64,000 bases of DNA. Origin: Nitrincola schmidtii. Lineage in GTDB: Bacteria; Pseudomonadota; Gammaproteobacteria; Pseudomonadales; Balneatricaceae. The translations under genes were made by a program, and so were the position numbers. The stretch spans positions 1 to 64,000 of the forward strand of contig NZ_WBOL01000006.1 in the NCBI RefSeq assembly GCF_008973715.1. Reading direction: 5' to 3'. The notes beneath the pieces were generated by a model that saw nothing but the letters and a program-made list of their open reading frames with translations, was not told where the DNA came from and ran no database searches. Below, in pieces: positions 55,147-63,985 of the stretch. Positions within the stretch are counted from its first letter, which is position 1, and every line of letters begins with the position of its first letter.

Positions 55147-55672
55147 AAAGCGTTTTTTGATCGTCGATGATGATGAAACCTTTGCGCGCGTTTTAGCGCG
55201 ATCTCTCACTCGACGGGGCTTTCAAGTGTCTACAGCTCACTGTGCAGAGGAAGTGGAACATATAATTAAAAAACATGATTTCGACTTCGCCACGCTAGAC
55301 TTGAAAATGGAAGGGGCTTCAGGTTTAACACTCATCCCGTTATTGCGTCAGCGCTTTCCAGATATACGCATGCTGATGTTGACCGGCTATGCCAGCATTG
55401 CCACAGCGGTAGATGCAATAAAGCTGGGCGCCAATCAATACCTCCCCAAGCCTGCTGATACCGATCAAATTCTGGCAGCACTTGAAGTGGAGCAACCTGA
55501 TATCGATCAGCCAGTAGAATCTGAACCTATGTCAGTGAACCGACTGGAGTGGGAACATATACAACAGGTGTTACATCAGCATGACGGCAACATCTCAGCA
55601 ACAGCTCGTGCACTGAATATGCACCGTCGCACGCTGCAACGAAAATTAGCCAAATATCCGGTAAAACGCTAA
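55139..55672 (+). CDS. regA: Response regulator RegA/PrrA/RoxR
   Basis: Partner of the upstream kinase. ATG at 55139 (MSEKRFLIVDDDE); 177 residues. Receiver domain with Asp54 as phospho-acceptor, acidic pocket DDD 10-12, Thr/Lys switch residues (MLTGYAS, LPKPAD). A short Pro-containing linker leads to the Fis-type helix-turn-helix NISATARALNMHRRTLQRKL that defines the RegA family. No senC/prrC gene accompanies the pair here. Confidence 0.93.
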   Translation: MSEKRFLIVDDDETFARVLARSLTRRGFQVSTAHCAEEVEHIIKKHDFDFATLDLKMEGASGLTLIPLLRQRFPDIRMLMLTGYASIATAVDAIKLGANQYLPKPADTDQILAALEVEQPDIDQPVESEPMSVNRLEWEHIQQVLHQHDGNISATARALNMHRRTLQRKLAKYPVKR

Positions 55673-55690
55673 CAACAAAACCACGAAAGC

Positions 55691-56359
55691 TTATTGATCA
55701 TCGATATACGCCTTCGCATCAAAAGTGCGTATCCAGTCAGGATGAAACACCATCATACCGGTCATGATAATGCCGTTAATTAGCCCTTCAGGAACCATAA
55801 TTAACGGCAGGTATTGCGCATAGTCATGATAGATCTTGTACCAAGGGTAAATGCCATCTAACCATAAAATCATCGCCATAGAGAAACCGGATACACCAAC
55901 GGCTACACCCGCACCGGCGAAGGCACAGAGGAACATGTAGATAAAGAAATTTTTCGGTAGCTTGGCCTCTACGAGACGCAGTATCAAAATACTAACCCCT
56001 GCCGGAATCAAAATATTGCAAACAAGATTGATCGGAAGCATCTGCCAAGTTTCAATACCTAACAGTGTCATCACAAGCATGACGATAGAGCCCACCAGTA
56101 CCGCCAAATCCCAACCAAACATCAAGGTTAAGGTGGTAATACCCAGAAAATAGATAGTTAAATAATCGGTGACTCCCGCGCGCAATTGCCAGAGTAGCAC
56201 CAGTATCACGGCTGATCCAAACAACAGATGTTGAATGCCTCGCTCACGCATAATAATGCCCCAAGGCACTCGACGGATAATAAAGATAAGCGCTATGGCA
56301 TACACGACAGCACTTCCCCATATCCAATACTGACTGAGCACTCCGGTGCTGATATTCAT
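55691..56359 (-). CDS. Energy-coupling factor-type (CbiM-like) membrane protein
   Basis: Polytopic membrane protein of 222 residues with about six hydrophobic helices. It resembles the energy-coupling factor transporter permease family (CbiM-like). The usual ECF ATPase, CbiN and CbiQ partners are absent nearby, so substrate and mechanism are unknown. Convergent with regA; 19 bases downstream of rimI on the same strand, so probably co-transcribed with it. Confidence 0.65.
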   Translation of the reverse strand: MNISTGVLSQYWIWGSAVVYAIALIFIIRRVPWGIIMRERGIQHLLFGSAVILVLLWQLRAGVTDYLTIYFLGITTLTLMFGWDLAVLVGSIVMLVMTLLGIETWQMLPINLVCNILIPAGVSILILRLVEAKLPKNFFIYMFLCAFAGAGVAVGVSGFSMAMILWLDGIYPWYKIYHDYAQYLPLIMVPEGLINGIIMTGMMVFHPDWIRTFDAKAYIDDQ

Positions 56360-56378
56360 TAAATAGGCCTAATATTGG

Positions 56379-56840
56379 TTAAAGATTAACACCCATGAGC
56401 AAAGCATCTTCACGCTGACCGGCTTGCTCTGTTTCGTAGTAACCTTTACGACGTCCTTCAAGGGAAAGACCACTTGTCGCATACAAAGCAATAGCAGCCT
56501 TATTTGAAGCTCTTACTTCTAGCATCAAACGCTCGGTACCCTGATCTTTCAGCAGGTTCAATAACGCCATCATCACCTGCTTACCGATTCCTTTTCGGCG
56601 ATGGCTAGGATCGACAGCAATTCTGAGTAATTCTGCTTCATTGAGGACAATAGAGCATTGTGCATAAGCCAGTAATTGATCCGACGCAAACAAAGCAAAG
56701 GTCTGTGGTAAATAATGCTGCCATAAACTTTCTGACCAAGGATCATCAAAGCAAATACGCTCTATCTCTCGAGCTTTGTTGATTTGTTCAGGCGACAATT
56801 GATCAAAGTTGAAGTGTTTTAGCTCGTCATTCGTGCTCAT
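56379..56840 (-). CDS. rimI: Ribosomal protein S18-alanine N-acetyltransferase
   Basis: GNAT acetyltransferase that acetylates the N-terminus of S18. 153 residues. The acetyl-CoA-binding loop VDPSHRRKGIGKQVM and the RimI-type ending (SNKAAIALYATSGLSLEGRRKGYYE, with the Asn and Tyr of the family) are clear. It overlaps the upstream HolD-like gene by four bases, the same arrangement as holD-rimI in E. coli. Confidence 0.92.
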   Translation of the reverse strand: MSTNDELKHFNFDQLSPEQINKAREIERICFDDPWSESLWQHYLPQTFALFASDQLLAYAQCSIVLNEAELLRIAVDPSHRRKGIGKQVMMALLNLLKDQGTERLMLEVRASNKAAIALYATSGLSLEGRRKGYYETEQAGQREDALLMGVNL

Positions 56841-57709
56841 AGTAACGCTTGTAGATCTCGCCAGCAGTCGGCTTTAAACTCAGGCAGTTTCAGCATGTGC
56901 ATCAGGCTGTAACTCACCTGAGTTTTCACACCACTTCGCAGTGAAAACGTCAGACCTCTCATCGCTTCAAGCGACTGATCCTGCTCTAACAACCATTGAG
57001 CTGCCGGTTCACCTAACAATAAGATACGCTTAATAGGGTGTGTTTTTAACGCGACGGCTAACTGTCGTCGCACAGAATTTTGCGCTTCTTCACCACCTTG
57101 ATTCAGATGAGAGCCTGCGAAAGCCGGCCAAAGATGAGTATCAATCGCCTCGAGATTGACTTCTGCTCCTATAGAACGACACACACCGATCAAGAGTTTT
57201 TTGTAAGCAGGGTTGATGGCATCACGGGCATGAGGCGGCAAACTGTCTATCACCAGCAGATCACCCGCCGGTATAAAGGCTAACGAGTAACGAGGATTTT
57301 TAAAGCGCTCGGGTAAGGGTACTTCTTCGACTGCAGAAGATTCATCAACTATTACCGCTGTATCAGATACCGGTGCTGCTTTAGCTGGAAAAGAAACAGA
57401 TGGTTCATCGATAACCATATTCGACAAGGCGGCCTGCCGAGAGCTTTGAATAGCGTCAGTATTCAACGTTCTCGGTGGACGATCTATTATATTTGTCTGT
57501 GGGTTAACCGAAGCCGTCATTGACGACTCGTCAACAGAGGGTTGATCAACGTCAACAACCTCTTTTGGCGGCCAAACAAACTCAGCGACCCAGGCTGCAG
57601 ATGCAGGTGCATGGGTCAGCACCTGACGAGGTAGCCAACGCTGTATCCCCATCGCCTGCAGATAGGTTTGCTGTTGCTCCAGTTGCTGCAAAGCCGAAAA
57701 CGAACTCAT
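56837..57709 (-). CDS. HolD-like protein (DNA polymerase III psi subunit) with long linker
   Basis: 290 residues, about twice E. coli HolD. The N-terminal [14 protein letters not shown] (about 15-28) resembles the chi-binding start of psi (LQQLGITQW). A low-complexity acidic linker follows (about 60-130, Ser/Pro/Val-rich). The C-terminal domain (about 135-290) has a Rossmann/UDG-superfamily look ([25 protein letters not shown]). Psi itself has a UDG-like fold, and the gene is coupled to rimI as holD is, both supporting the call. No UDG catalytic motif is evident. Also coupled to leuA by a four-base overlap. Confidence 0.55.
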   Translation of the reverse strand: MSSFSALQQLEQQQTYLQAMGIQRWLPRQVLTHAPASAAWVAEFVWPPKEVVDVDQPSVDESSMTASVNPQTNIIDRPPRTLNTDAIQSSRQAALSNMVIDEPSVSFPAKAAPVSDTAVIVDESSAVEEVPLPERFKNPRYSLAFIPAGDLLVIDSLPPHARDAINPAYKKLLIGVCRSIGAEVNLEAIDTHLWPAFAGSHLNQGGEEAQNSVRRQLAVALKTHPIKRILLLGEPAAQWLLEQDQSLEAMRGLTFSLRSGVKTQVSYSLMHMLKLPEFKADCWRDLQALL

Positions 57710-59244
57710 ACCTGAGGATGCGCCTTCTCAAGATTGGCATCCAACAGGTTTAACGCATGGATATAGGCTTTAGCAGACGCAGTGATAATATCCGTGTCAG
57801 CACCCAAGCCATTCACAATTCGACCGCCTTTTTCTAAACGTACAGTCACTTCACCTTGTGAATCGGTACCGCTGGTAATGGCATTAACAGAATAAAGCAG
57901 TAAGTTTGCACCCATATTGGCAATGGACTCGATGGCTTTCAATGCGGCATCGACCGGACCACCACCCTCTGCAGTAGCGGTTTTCTCAGCGCCTTCAACA
58001 GAAACAACCACTTGAGCAACGGGTATCTCACCTGTCTGAGAGGTGACTTGTAAACTGCTAAAACGGAACTTCTCGTAACCCGAGGTTGCTCGCGCATCGC
58101 TGACTAAAGCAATTAAGTCTTCGTCAAAGATTTCACTTTTCTTATCTGCCAAATCTTTAAAGCGAGCAAAGGCATCATTGAGCTCTGCATCCGAACTAAA
58201 GGTGGTACCTAGTTCTTCCATTCGAGTGCGGAAAGCATTTCTACCCGACAATTTACCCAACACCATTCGATTAGTATTCCAGCCGACACTTTCAGCGGTC
58301 ATAATTTCATAGGTTTCACGATGCTTCAGAACGCCATCTTGGTGAATACCCGATTCGTGCGCAAAGGCGTTGGCACCGACAATCGCCTTATTCGGCTGCA
58401 CCGGAAAACCGGTAATGCTGGACACTAAACGAGAGGCAGGCACTATTTGCGTGGTGTCGATACGGGTTTCCAATCCCATCACATCTTTACGCGTACGCAG
58501 TGCCATGACGATCTCTTCAAGAGAGGCGTTACCAGCACGCTCACCCAGTCCATTCACCGTACACTCAACCTGACGCGCACCCGCGGCGACCGCAGACAAA
58601 GAGTTAGCCACCGCCAAGCCTAAATCGTTATGACAGTGGACCGAGAAGATCGCTTTATCGGCATTAGGAATACGGTTTAATAACTGAGTAATGGTGTGAC
58701 CAAATTCTTGTGGAACGGCATAACCCACCGTATCAGGAATATTGATCGTACCCGCCCCGGCATCAATCACTGCCTCAATGATACGACACATAAAGTCCAG
58801 CTCGGAACGACTGGCGTCTTCCAATGAAAACTCGACATCGGCGACCAAACCACGGGCACGTTTCACCGCACGAACAGCATTCTCAACCACTTGATCTGGC
58901 TGCATTTGCAATTTGTATTTCATATGGATCGGAGATGTCGCGATAAAGGTATGGATGCGTCCTGAGTTGGCATTAGCTAATGCTTCACCGGCACGATCAA
59001 TGTCAGCATCGAGGGCACGAGACAAAGAACACACTGTACTCTCTTTTATGTTATCAGCAATCGCCTTGACTGCTTCAAAATCACCTTGGCTCGCGATGGC
59101 AAAACCCGCTTCAATGACATCAACACGCATCTTCTCTAACTGACGTGCAATACGAAGCTTCTCATCACGCGTCATCGATGCACCGGGGCTTTGCTCACCA
59201 TCTCGTAGCGTGGTATCGAAAATAATGACATTATTCTGGCTCAT
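57706..59244 (-). CDS. leuA: 2-isopropylmalate synthase
   Basis: First committed step of leucine synthesis: acetyl-CoA plus 2-oxoisovalerate. 512 residues, long LeuA type. [15 protein letters not shown] (10-24), the metal-binding [13 protein letters not shown] and [13 protein letters not shown] motifs, and a C-terminal regulatory domain for leucine feedback ([36 protein letters not shown]). GGGAG upstream of the ATG. Divergent from the PatB-type gene. I see no convincing leader-peptide attenuator in the 193-base gap. Confidence 0.96.
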   Translation of the reverse strand: MSQNNVIIFDTTLRDGEQSPGASMTRDEKLRIARQLEKMRVDVIEAGFAIASQGDFEAVKAIADNIKESTVCSLSRALDADIDRAGEALANANSGRIHTFIATSPIHMKYKLQMQPDQVVENAVRAVKRARGLVADVEFSLEDASRSELDFMCRIIEAVIDAGAGTINIPDTVGYAVPQEFGHTITQLLNRIPNADKAIFSVHCHNDLGLAVANSLSAVAAGARQVECTVNGLGERAGNASLEEIVMALRTRKDVMGLETRIDTTQIVPASRLVSSITGFPVQPNKAIVGANAFAHESGIHQDGVLKHRETYEIMTAESVGWNTNRMVLGKLSGRNAFRTRMEELGTTFSSDAELNDAFARFKDLADKKSEIFDEDLIALVSDARATSGYEKFRFSSLQVTSQTGEIPVAQVVVSVEGAEKTATAEGGGPVDAALKAIESIANMGANLLLYSVNAITSGTDSQGEVTVRLEKGGRIVNGLGADTDIITASAKAYIHALNLLDANLEKAHPQV

Positions 59245-59437
59245 GACATGGCTCCCATCGAAATCTGATTACAGCGGCAACTCAAGCGCTGCTTTATGCT
59301 TCTATTTTAATACGTATTGATGCAGAACAGCTAATCATTAACGGATTCAGTTAAGATTGATGCTGCAAGAAATGAGGGCTAAACTCAATCCACTCTATAT
59401 AAAAGCCTGATAATTGATAATGGACAAGGATCACCCT

Positions 59438-60592
59438 ATGTGCCCCACTGATTTTGACAAACTGATTGATCGTCGAGATACCGCCAGCCAGAAATGGGAG
59501 CGTTATCGTGATACCAGTGTGTTACCCATGTGGGTTGCTGATACCGACTTCATGGCACCCTCTGCCGTATTAGAAGCATTACATAAACGTATCGATCATG
59601 GCATTTTTGGTTACACCAACACCCCGCAAGAACTAATCGAGCAAGTTCAAACGCGACTGGCGAATATGTACAGCTGGACTGTCACAGCCGACGAATTGGA
59701 GTGGCTACCAGGTTTAGTTCCGGGATTACACCTAGCTTGTCGAGCAACGGGTTCAAGTGGAACGGCTGTCATCACACCCTGCCCCGTTTATCCGCCTTTT
59801 ATGACCTCTCCTCATTTATCCGATAGGCAGTTAATCAAAGTACCGTTAAGTCTTGAAGGTCAGCGTTATGTGATCGATTTTGACGCGTTAGAAAGCTCGA
59901 TCACTGATAACACCAAATTGATGTTGTTTTGTAACCCTCATAACCCAGGGGGCACTGTTTTTAAGCGTGATGAACTAGAGCAACTTGCAGCCTTCATTAT
60001 CAAACATGATTTAATCATCTGCTCAGACGAGATACATTGCGATTTGATTCTAGAAGAAGGCTTGGAGCATATCCCCATCGCCAGCCTGCATCCTGAGATC
60101 GCTGACAGAACGATTACCCTGATGGCACCCAGCAAAACCTTTAACATTGCGGGATTAGGTTGCTCTTTTGCAGTCATTCAAAACCCACAACTCAGACGAG
60201 ACTTTCAACGGGCACGCAAAGGCATCGTTCCTGATGTCAACTTATTAGGATACACCGCAGCGCTTGCCGCTTTCCGTGATGGAGAAGCTTGGCACCAAGC
60301 GCAAATTAATTACCTTCGCGGTAATCGTGATTATCTGTTAGAGGAGATTAACAGCATTCCAGGATTGTCGCTTCTTCCCATCGAAGCGACCTACTTAGCT
60401 TGGATCGATATCAGTGCTGCACGACTGGAAAATCCTGCGCACTTCTTTGAGCAAGCTGGCGTTGGTATGTCAGCAGGACGTGATTTTGGTGATGAGCGAT
60501 TTATGCGGCTTAACTTCGGTTGTCCAAGAAGCTTATTAGAGGAAGCAGTTGACCGGATTCGTAGAGGTCTGTTGAATCATCTGCCGGCTTGA
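59438..60592 (+). CDS. patB: PatB/MalY-type cystathionine beta-lyase (PLP enzyme)
   Basis: Fold-type I pyridoxal-phosphate C-S lyase, likely releasing pyruvate, ammonia and a thiol from cystathionine-like substrates. The start is taken at ATG 59438 (MCPTDFDKLIDRRDT), seven bases after AAGGA; an ATG six codons upstream is less well placed. 384 residues. Family markers are KWERY, PMWVADTDF, GYTN, CNPHNPGG, and PLP-lysine segment APSKTFNIAGL. PatB versus MalY naming is uncertain; some members act as aminotransferases. Confidence 0.88.
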   Translation: MCPTDFDKLIDRRDTASQKWERYRDTSVLPMWVADTDFMAPSAVLEALHKRIDHGIFGYTNTPQELIEQVQTRLANMYSWTVTADELEWLPGLVPGLHLACRATGSSGTAVITPCPVYPPFMTSPHLSDRQLIKVPLSLEGQRYVIDFDALESSITDNTKLMLFCNPHNPGGTVFKRDELEQLAAFIIKHDLIICSDEIHCDLILEEGLEHIPIASLHPEIADRTITLMAPSKTFNIAGLGCSFAVIQNPQLRRDFQRARKGIVPDVNLLGYTAALAAFRDGEAWHQAQINYLRGNRDYLLEEINSIPGLSLLPIEATYLAWIDISAARLENPAHFFEQAGVGMSAGRDFGDERFMRLNFGCPRSLLEEAVDRIRRGLLNHLPA

Positions 60593-60608
60593 TCAATCAG
60601 ATCAAGCC
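60586..60608. terminator. Bidirectional hairpin between patB and epmA
   Basis: GGCTTGATC / GATCAAGCC, 9-bp perfect stem with a 5-base loop, placed across the facing stop codons of the two convergent genes. There is no strong T-run on either side. Confidence 0.5.
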
Positions 60609-61570
60609 CGCTCAAACCCAAACGGAATCACCTCAGCGATAGACTCTGCCTTTAACATTCGCATCAGCAGGCGGTCTACACCCAGTGCTACGCCACTGCA
60701 TTCAGGCAGCCCGTGCTCTAACGCCTTCACTAATCGTCTTTCCAGCGGCCGTTGAGGCAAGCCCAGCAAAGCTCTTTGCTGCTGATCTGCCGTTAAGCGT
60801 TGCGATTGTTCTTGGGGATTCGCTAGCTCGTGGTAGCCATTCGCCAGTTCAAGACCATCAAGGTATAGCTCAAAACGTTCAGAAACCTGCGCCCCAGTTG
60901 AATCAGGATGAACACAGGCTAAGGCAGCCTGGCTCGGGGGGTAGCTATGCACAAACACTGCGCCGGTTAATTGTGGTTCAATGATATGAGACATCAACAA
61001 ATTCAGCCAGGTATCACGATCGTCATCATCAAAGGACGCTTCTACCTGCTGTCGGCATGCATACTGAAGCTCTTGCAGAGAAGCAGTAAAAGGATCTAGC
61101 TGCAATACGTCAATAAACAGCTCACGATAAGAAACACGTCGCCATGGCAGATCAGCAATCTGCGTTTTCACTAAATCTTCAACTTCATCCATGAGATCTT
61201 CTAACGAAAAACCCAGTCGATACCATTCGAGCATGGTGAATTCGGGATTATGTCGTCGCCCTACTTCACCGTTGCGAAACACTTTTCCTAACTGATAAAT
61301 ATCACCACTACCTGAAGCCAAGAGACGCTTCATTGCGTATTCAGGTGAGGTTTGCAGATGCAGAAATTGACCTTCAGCATTCGGATGAGGACGATACTCA
61401 ACCGAGAGTGAATCAATAAAGGGGTCACTCACTGCACAATGAGAAAGGATTTGTGTATCCACTTCCATTACATTGCGCTGATCAAAGAAGTGACGAATCG
61501 ATTTGAAGAGTTCAGCACGCTGACGAAGATTCGTCAGCGATGCTGTGGGCTGCCATTCGTTGGAGTACAT
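60602..61570 (-). CDS. epmA: Elongation factor P beta-lysine ligase
   Basis: Truncated lysyl-tRNA-synthetase homologue (PoxA/GenX) that attaches (R)-beta-lysine to Lys34 of EF-P. 322 residues, without the N-terminal anticodon-binding domain of LysRS. Class II motifs are visible: FLHLQTSPEYAMKRLL, FRNGEVGRRHNPEFTMLEWYR, and the final GVALGVDRLLM. Eleven bases downstream of efp, so co-transcribed. Confidence 0.95.
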   Translation of the reverse strand: MYSNEWQPTASLTNLRQRAELFKSIRHFFDQRNVMEVDTQILSHCAVSDPFIDSLSVEYRPHPNAEGQFLHLQTSPEYAMKRLLASGSGDIYQLGKVFRNGEVGRRHNPEFTMLEWYRLGFSLEDLMDEVEDLVKTQIADLPWRRVSYRELFIDVLQLDPFTASLQELQYACRQQVEASFDDDDRDTWLNLLMSHIIEPQLTGAVFVHSYPPSQAALACVHPDSTGAQVSERFELYLDGLELANGYHELANPQEQSQRLTADQQQRALLGLPQRPLERRLVKALEHGLPECSGVALGVDRLLMRMLKAESIAEVIPFGFERA

Positions 61571-61581
61571 TCTATAAAGGC

Positions 61582-62145
61582 TTAAGCGCGGCTGACGTAT
61601 TCGCCAGAACGCGTATCAATACGCAGCTTTTCGCCTATCTCGATGAACAGCGGTACACGTACAATAGCACCTGTGCTTAGGGTAGCAGGTTTAGAACCAC
61701 CTTGAGCCGTATCACCTTTCACACCTGGGTCAGTTTCAACCACTTCTAATTCAACAAAGTTAGGTGGCGTCACGGCAATAGGATTGCCATTCCACAGTGT
61801 CACCATGATTTTATCTTGCTCTTTAAGCCACTTCGCTGCATCACCAATCGCGTTTTGATCCGCAGCCACCTGTTCAAAGGTGCTCGTGTCCATAAAGTGC
61901 CACATTTCACCATCGCTGTAGAGATACTCTAAATCTGTATCCATCACATCGGCACTTTCAATCGACTCATTGGATTTAAAAGTACGTTCCCACACGCGAC
62001 CGGTAATCAGGTTACGCATTTTCACGCGCGTAAACGCTTGGCCTTTCCCCGGTTTAACAAACTCAACATCTAGCATGCTACATGGATCACCATCCAGCAT
62101 CACTTTAAGACCATTTTTGAACTGATTCGCAGAATAGTTAGCCAT
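61582..62145 (-). CDS. efp: Elongation factor P
   Basis: Rescues ribosomes stalled on polyproline. 187 residues, three-domain. The modified residue Lys34 lies in VKPGKGQAF, the lysine type matching EpmA/EpmB (not the Arg32 type of Pseudomonas with EarP). The C-terminal signature [15 protein letters not shown] is intact. In operon with epmA and divergent from epmB across 127 bases. Confidence 0.97.
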   Translation of the reverse strand: MANYSANQFKNGLKVMLDGDPCSMLDVEFVKPGKGQAFTRVKMRNLITGRVWERTFKSNESIESADVMDTDLEYLYSDGEMWHFMDTSTFEQVAADQNAIGDAAKWLKEQDKIMVTLWNGNPIAVTPPNFVELEVVETDPGVKGDTAQGGSKPATLSTGAIVRVPLFIEIGEKLRIDTRSGEYVSRA

Positions 62146-62272
62146 TCAGGTTTCCTTGACTAAAGCCGTTTTAAAGAATTGACAGGCATTCTACTTCAAA
62201 CGAGAATGCAGTCCAATTTTGTCGTGAAAATAATCGCACGCAAAGTCACTGAATGTAAAAACTCGGAGCGCC

Positions 62273-63313
62273 ATGCAACCTATTTCAATCACTTCTGTAC
62301 GCAGTTGGCAAGATGAGCTTCGCGAGAGCATAACCGACCCTGCACAGCTTTTGAAAAGGTTAGCACTTCCAGATGATCTGCTTGACGGAGCTATCGCTGG
62401 TGATGCTCTATTTGACCTGCGTGTTCCAGAACCTTATTTATCTCGAATCGAAAAAGGAAACCCAAGGGATCCTTTATTGCTTCAAGTACTTCCACAGCAA
62501 CAAGAAACTCAACAACTTCCCGGATACACAACCGACCCTTTAGAAGAAAATGCATCCAACCCTTTGCCGGGACTCATTCACAAATACACACATCGGGTAT
62601 TGTTAATTCTAAGTGGTGCATGTGCAATAAACTGTCGCTACTGTTTTCGTCGTCACTTTGCTTATCAAGACAACCAACTTGGGCGAGAGCAGTGGCAAGC
62701 TATTTTGAAGTATTTACAAGAACACACCGAAGTCGAAGAAGTTATTTTCTCTGGTGGTGATCCTTTAGCCACTCCTGACAGCCGACTTCACCGCATGATC
62801 AGCGACCTTGAAAAGATTCCTCACCTTGAACGTCTGCGTATCCATACCCGCTTACCGGTGGTCATACCTTCACGCGTTACACCTGCATTGGTGAGCATGC
62901 TAGCGAGTACTCGTTTATCAACGGTTATAGTGCTGCATATCAATCATCCTAATGAAATAGATGAAGAAGTTAACCATGCAGCGAATCAACTCAAACAACA
63001 AAATATCACCTTGTTAAACCAGAGTGTTTTGTTGCGCGGGATCAACGATAATGCAACTGTACAAAAAACACTCAGCAAAACCCTTTTCGCGGCAGGCATA
63101 TTACCTTATTATCTATTTCTATTTGATCCGGTAGCGGGTGCAGGGCATTTTGACATACCGGAAACAGAAGCACGTCGCTTAGCAGCCGATATGCAAGCAA
63201 GTTTACCTGGCTATTTAATGCCCCGTCTGGCTGTTGAAATACCCGGTAAAGCGTCGAAAACATTACTGACACCGTTAGACGACATACAAAAATCATCTGG
63301 AGTGATTTCATGA
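62273..63313 (+). CDS. epmB: EF-P-modifying lysine 2,3-aminomutase EpmB
   Basis: Radical-SAM enzyme converting L-alpha-lysine to (R)-beta-lysine for EF-P. 346 residues. The 4Fe-4S cluster cysteines are Cys117, Cys121 and Cys124 (CAINCRYC), followed by FRRHF. The Gly-rich SAM-contacting segment is FSGGDPLA, and a PLP-binding lysine lies in the C-terminal region. Its stop overlaps the next lipoprotein gene (ATGA), so the two are co-translated. Confidence 0.95.
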   Translation: MQPISITSVRSWQDELRESITDPAQLLKRLALPDDLLDGAIAGDALFDLRVPEPYLSRIEKGNPRDPLLLQVLPQQQETQQLPGYTTDPLEENASNPLPGLIHKYTHRVLLILSGACAINCRYCFRRHFAYQDNQLGREQWQAILKYLQEHTEVEEVIFSGGDPLATPDSRLHRMISDLEKIPHLERLRIHTRLPVVIPSRVTPALVSMLASTRLSTVIVLHINHPNEIDEEVNHAANQLKQQNITLLNQSVLLRGINDNATVQKTLSKTLFAAGILPYYLFLFDPVAGAGHFDIPETEARRLAADMQASLPGYLMPRLAVEIPGKASKTLLTPLDDIQKSSGVIS

Positions 63314-63870
63314 AAATGGCGAACCCCATTCGCACACGCAACACAGCCTCTCAACTATTGTTACGCACTTCGATTGTTTTTATCACTGCGGCAAGTTTAA
63401 CCGGTTGCTTAAATTTCAATTTTAAAAAAGATGCACCAGAACCTGAACCTGTTGTAGAAGTACCACCCCCACCACCGTTACCCAAACCTGCTTTGCTCAT
63501 CAGCCAAATGACTCCAGAAACACCCAAAGCTAGAGGCGATGTAGGTGCTTACATCAACTTTATTAACGGTACTGATTTAACCATTGAATACGTAATGTTC
63601 AAAACCACTGCGTATGATCACAACGGTAGTATTGTTAGATCCAAGCGCTCTGGTGATCCCAATACATGGCTTCGTGTTGCAGGACCTTTTGCACCAGGAC
63701 AAGCGAGCGGAAGCCGTCATTGGGAACAGCTATGGCAAAACCACAACCTACGCTGCTTTGAAATTGAAGGGGTAGAGTTGATTTACATGGATGGCATGGT
63801 CGAATTCTACCACGCAGATCGCATCGCAATCTTACCAGGAAGTGATACGGAAAATAGCTGTAGCTTGTAA
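63310..63870 (+). CDS. Lipoprotein of unknown function coupled to epmB
   Basis: 186 residues. After an Arg-rich n-region it has a signal segment and lipobox SLTGC (Cys33), then a proline-rich linker (about 43-57, EPEPVVEVPPPPPLP). The C-terminal domain (about 60-186) looks beta-rich and starts KARGDVGAYINFINGTDLTIEYVMF. Two late cysteines (RCFEIEG and the C-terminal CSL) could pair. I recognise no family. Start at ATG 63310, with GGAG seven bases upstream, overlapping the epmB stop. A polyproline tract in a gene coupled to EF-P modification is notable. Confidence 0.8.
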   Translation: MKMANPIRTRNTASQLLLRTSIVFITAASLTGCLNFNFKKDAPEPEPVVEVPPPPPLPKPALLISQMTPETPKARGDVGAYINFINGTDLTIEYVMFKTTAYDHNGSIVRSKRSGDPNTWLRVAGPFAPGQASGSRHWEQLWQNHNLRCFEIEGVELIYMDGMVEFYHADRIAILPGSDTENSCSL

Positions 63871-63905
63871 TTACTCTACATGATTAACTTTAGATAGTGC
63901 CACTT

Positions 63906-63936
63906 AGCGTGTCGATTAACTTATCTGACACGCTTT
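63906..63936 (+). terminator. Terminator downstream of epmB-lipoprotein unit
   Basis: AGCGTGTC / GACACGCT, 8-bp perfect stem with a 13-base loop, followed by TT. It lies 36 bases past the lipoprotein stop and probably ends the epmB transcript, though the T-run is short. Confidence 0.55.
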
Positions 63937-63946
63937 ACGTCATCCA

Positions 63947-63985
63947 TGACCGCTTGCGTTTGCCATCCATGGCAAACGACGGTCA
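63947..63985. repeat. Long two-part palindrome near window end
   Basis: Inner perfect 10-bp arms CGTTTGCCAT / ATGGCAAACG around CC, flanked by outer arms TGACCG (63947-63952) and CGGTCA (63980-63985) with a small asymmetric bulge. It is non-coding and 11 bases after the terminator. It has the look of a REP-type extragenic palindrome or a mobile-element end; no second copy is visible in this window. Confidence 0.6.

Noticed and set aside
59245-59437. Possible leuA leader peptide (14 codons, four Ile) in the leuA-patB gap
   Set aside because: It lacks leucine codon runs, a ribosome-binding site and a T-tailed terminator, so an attenuator is not supported.
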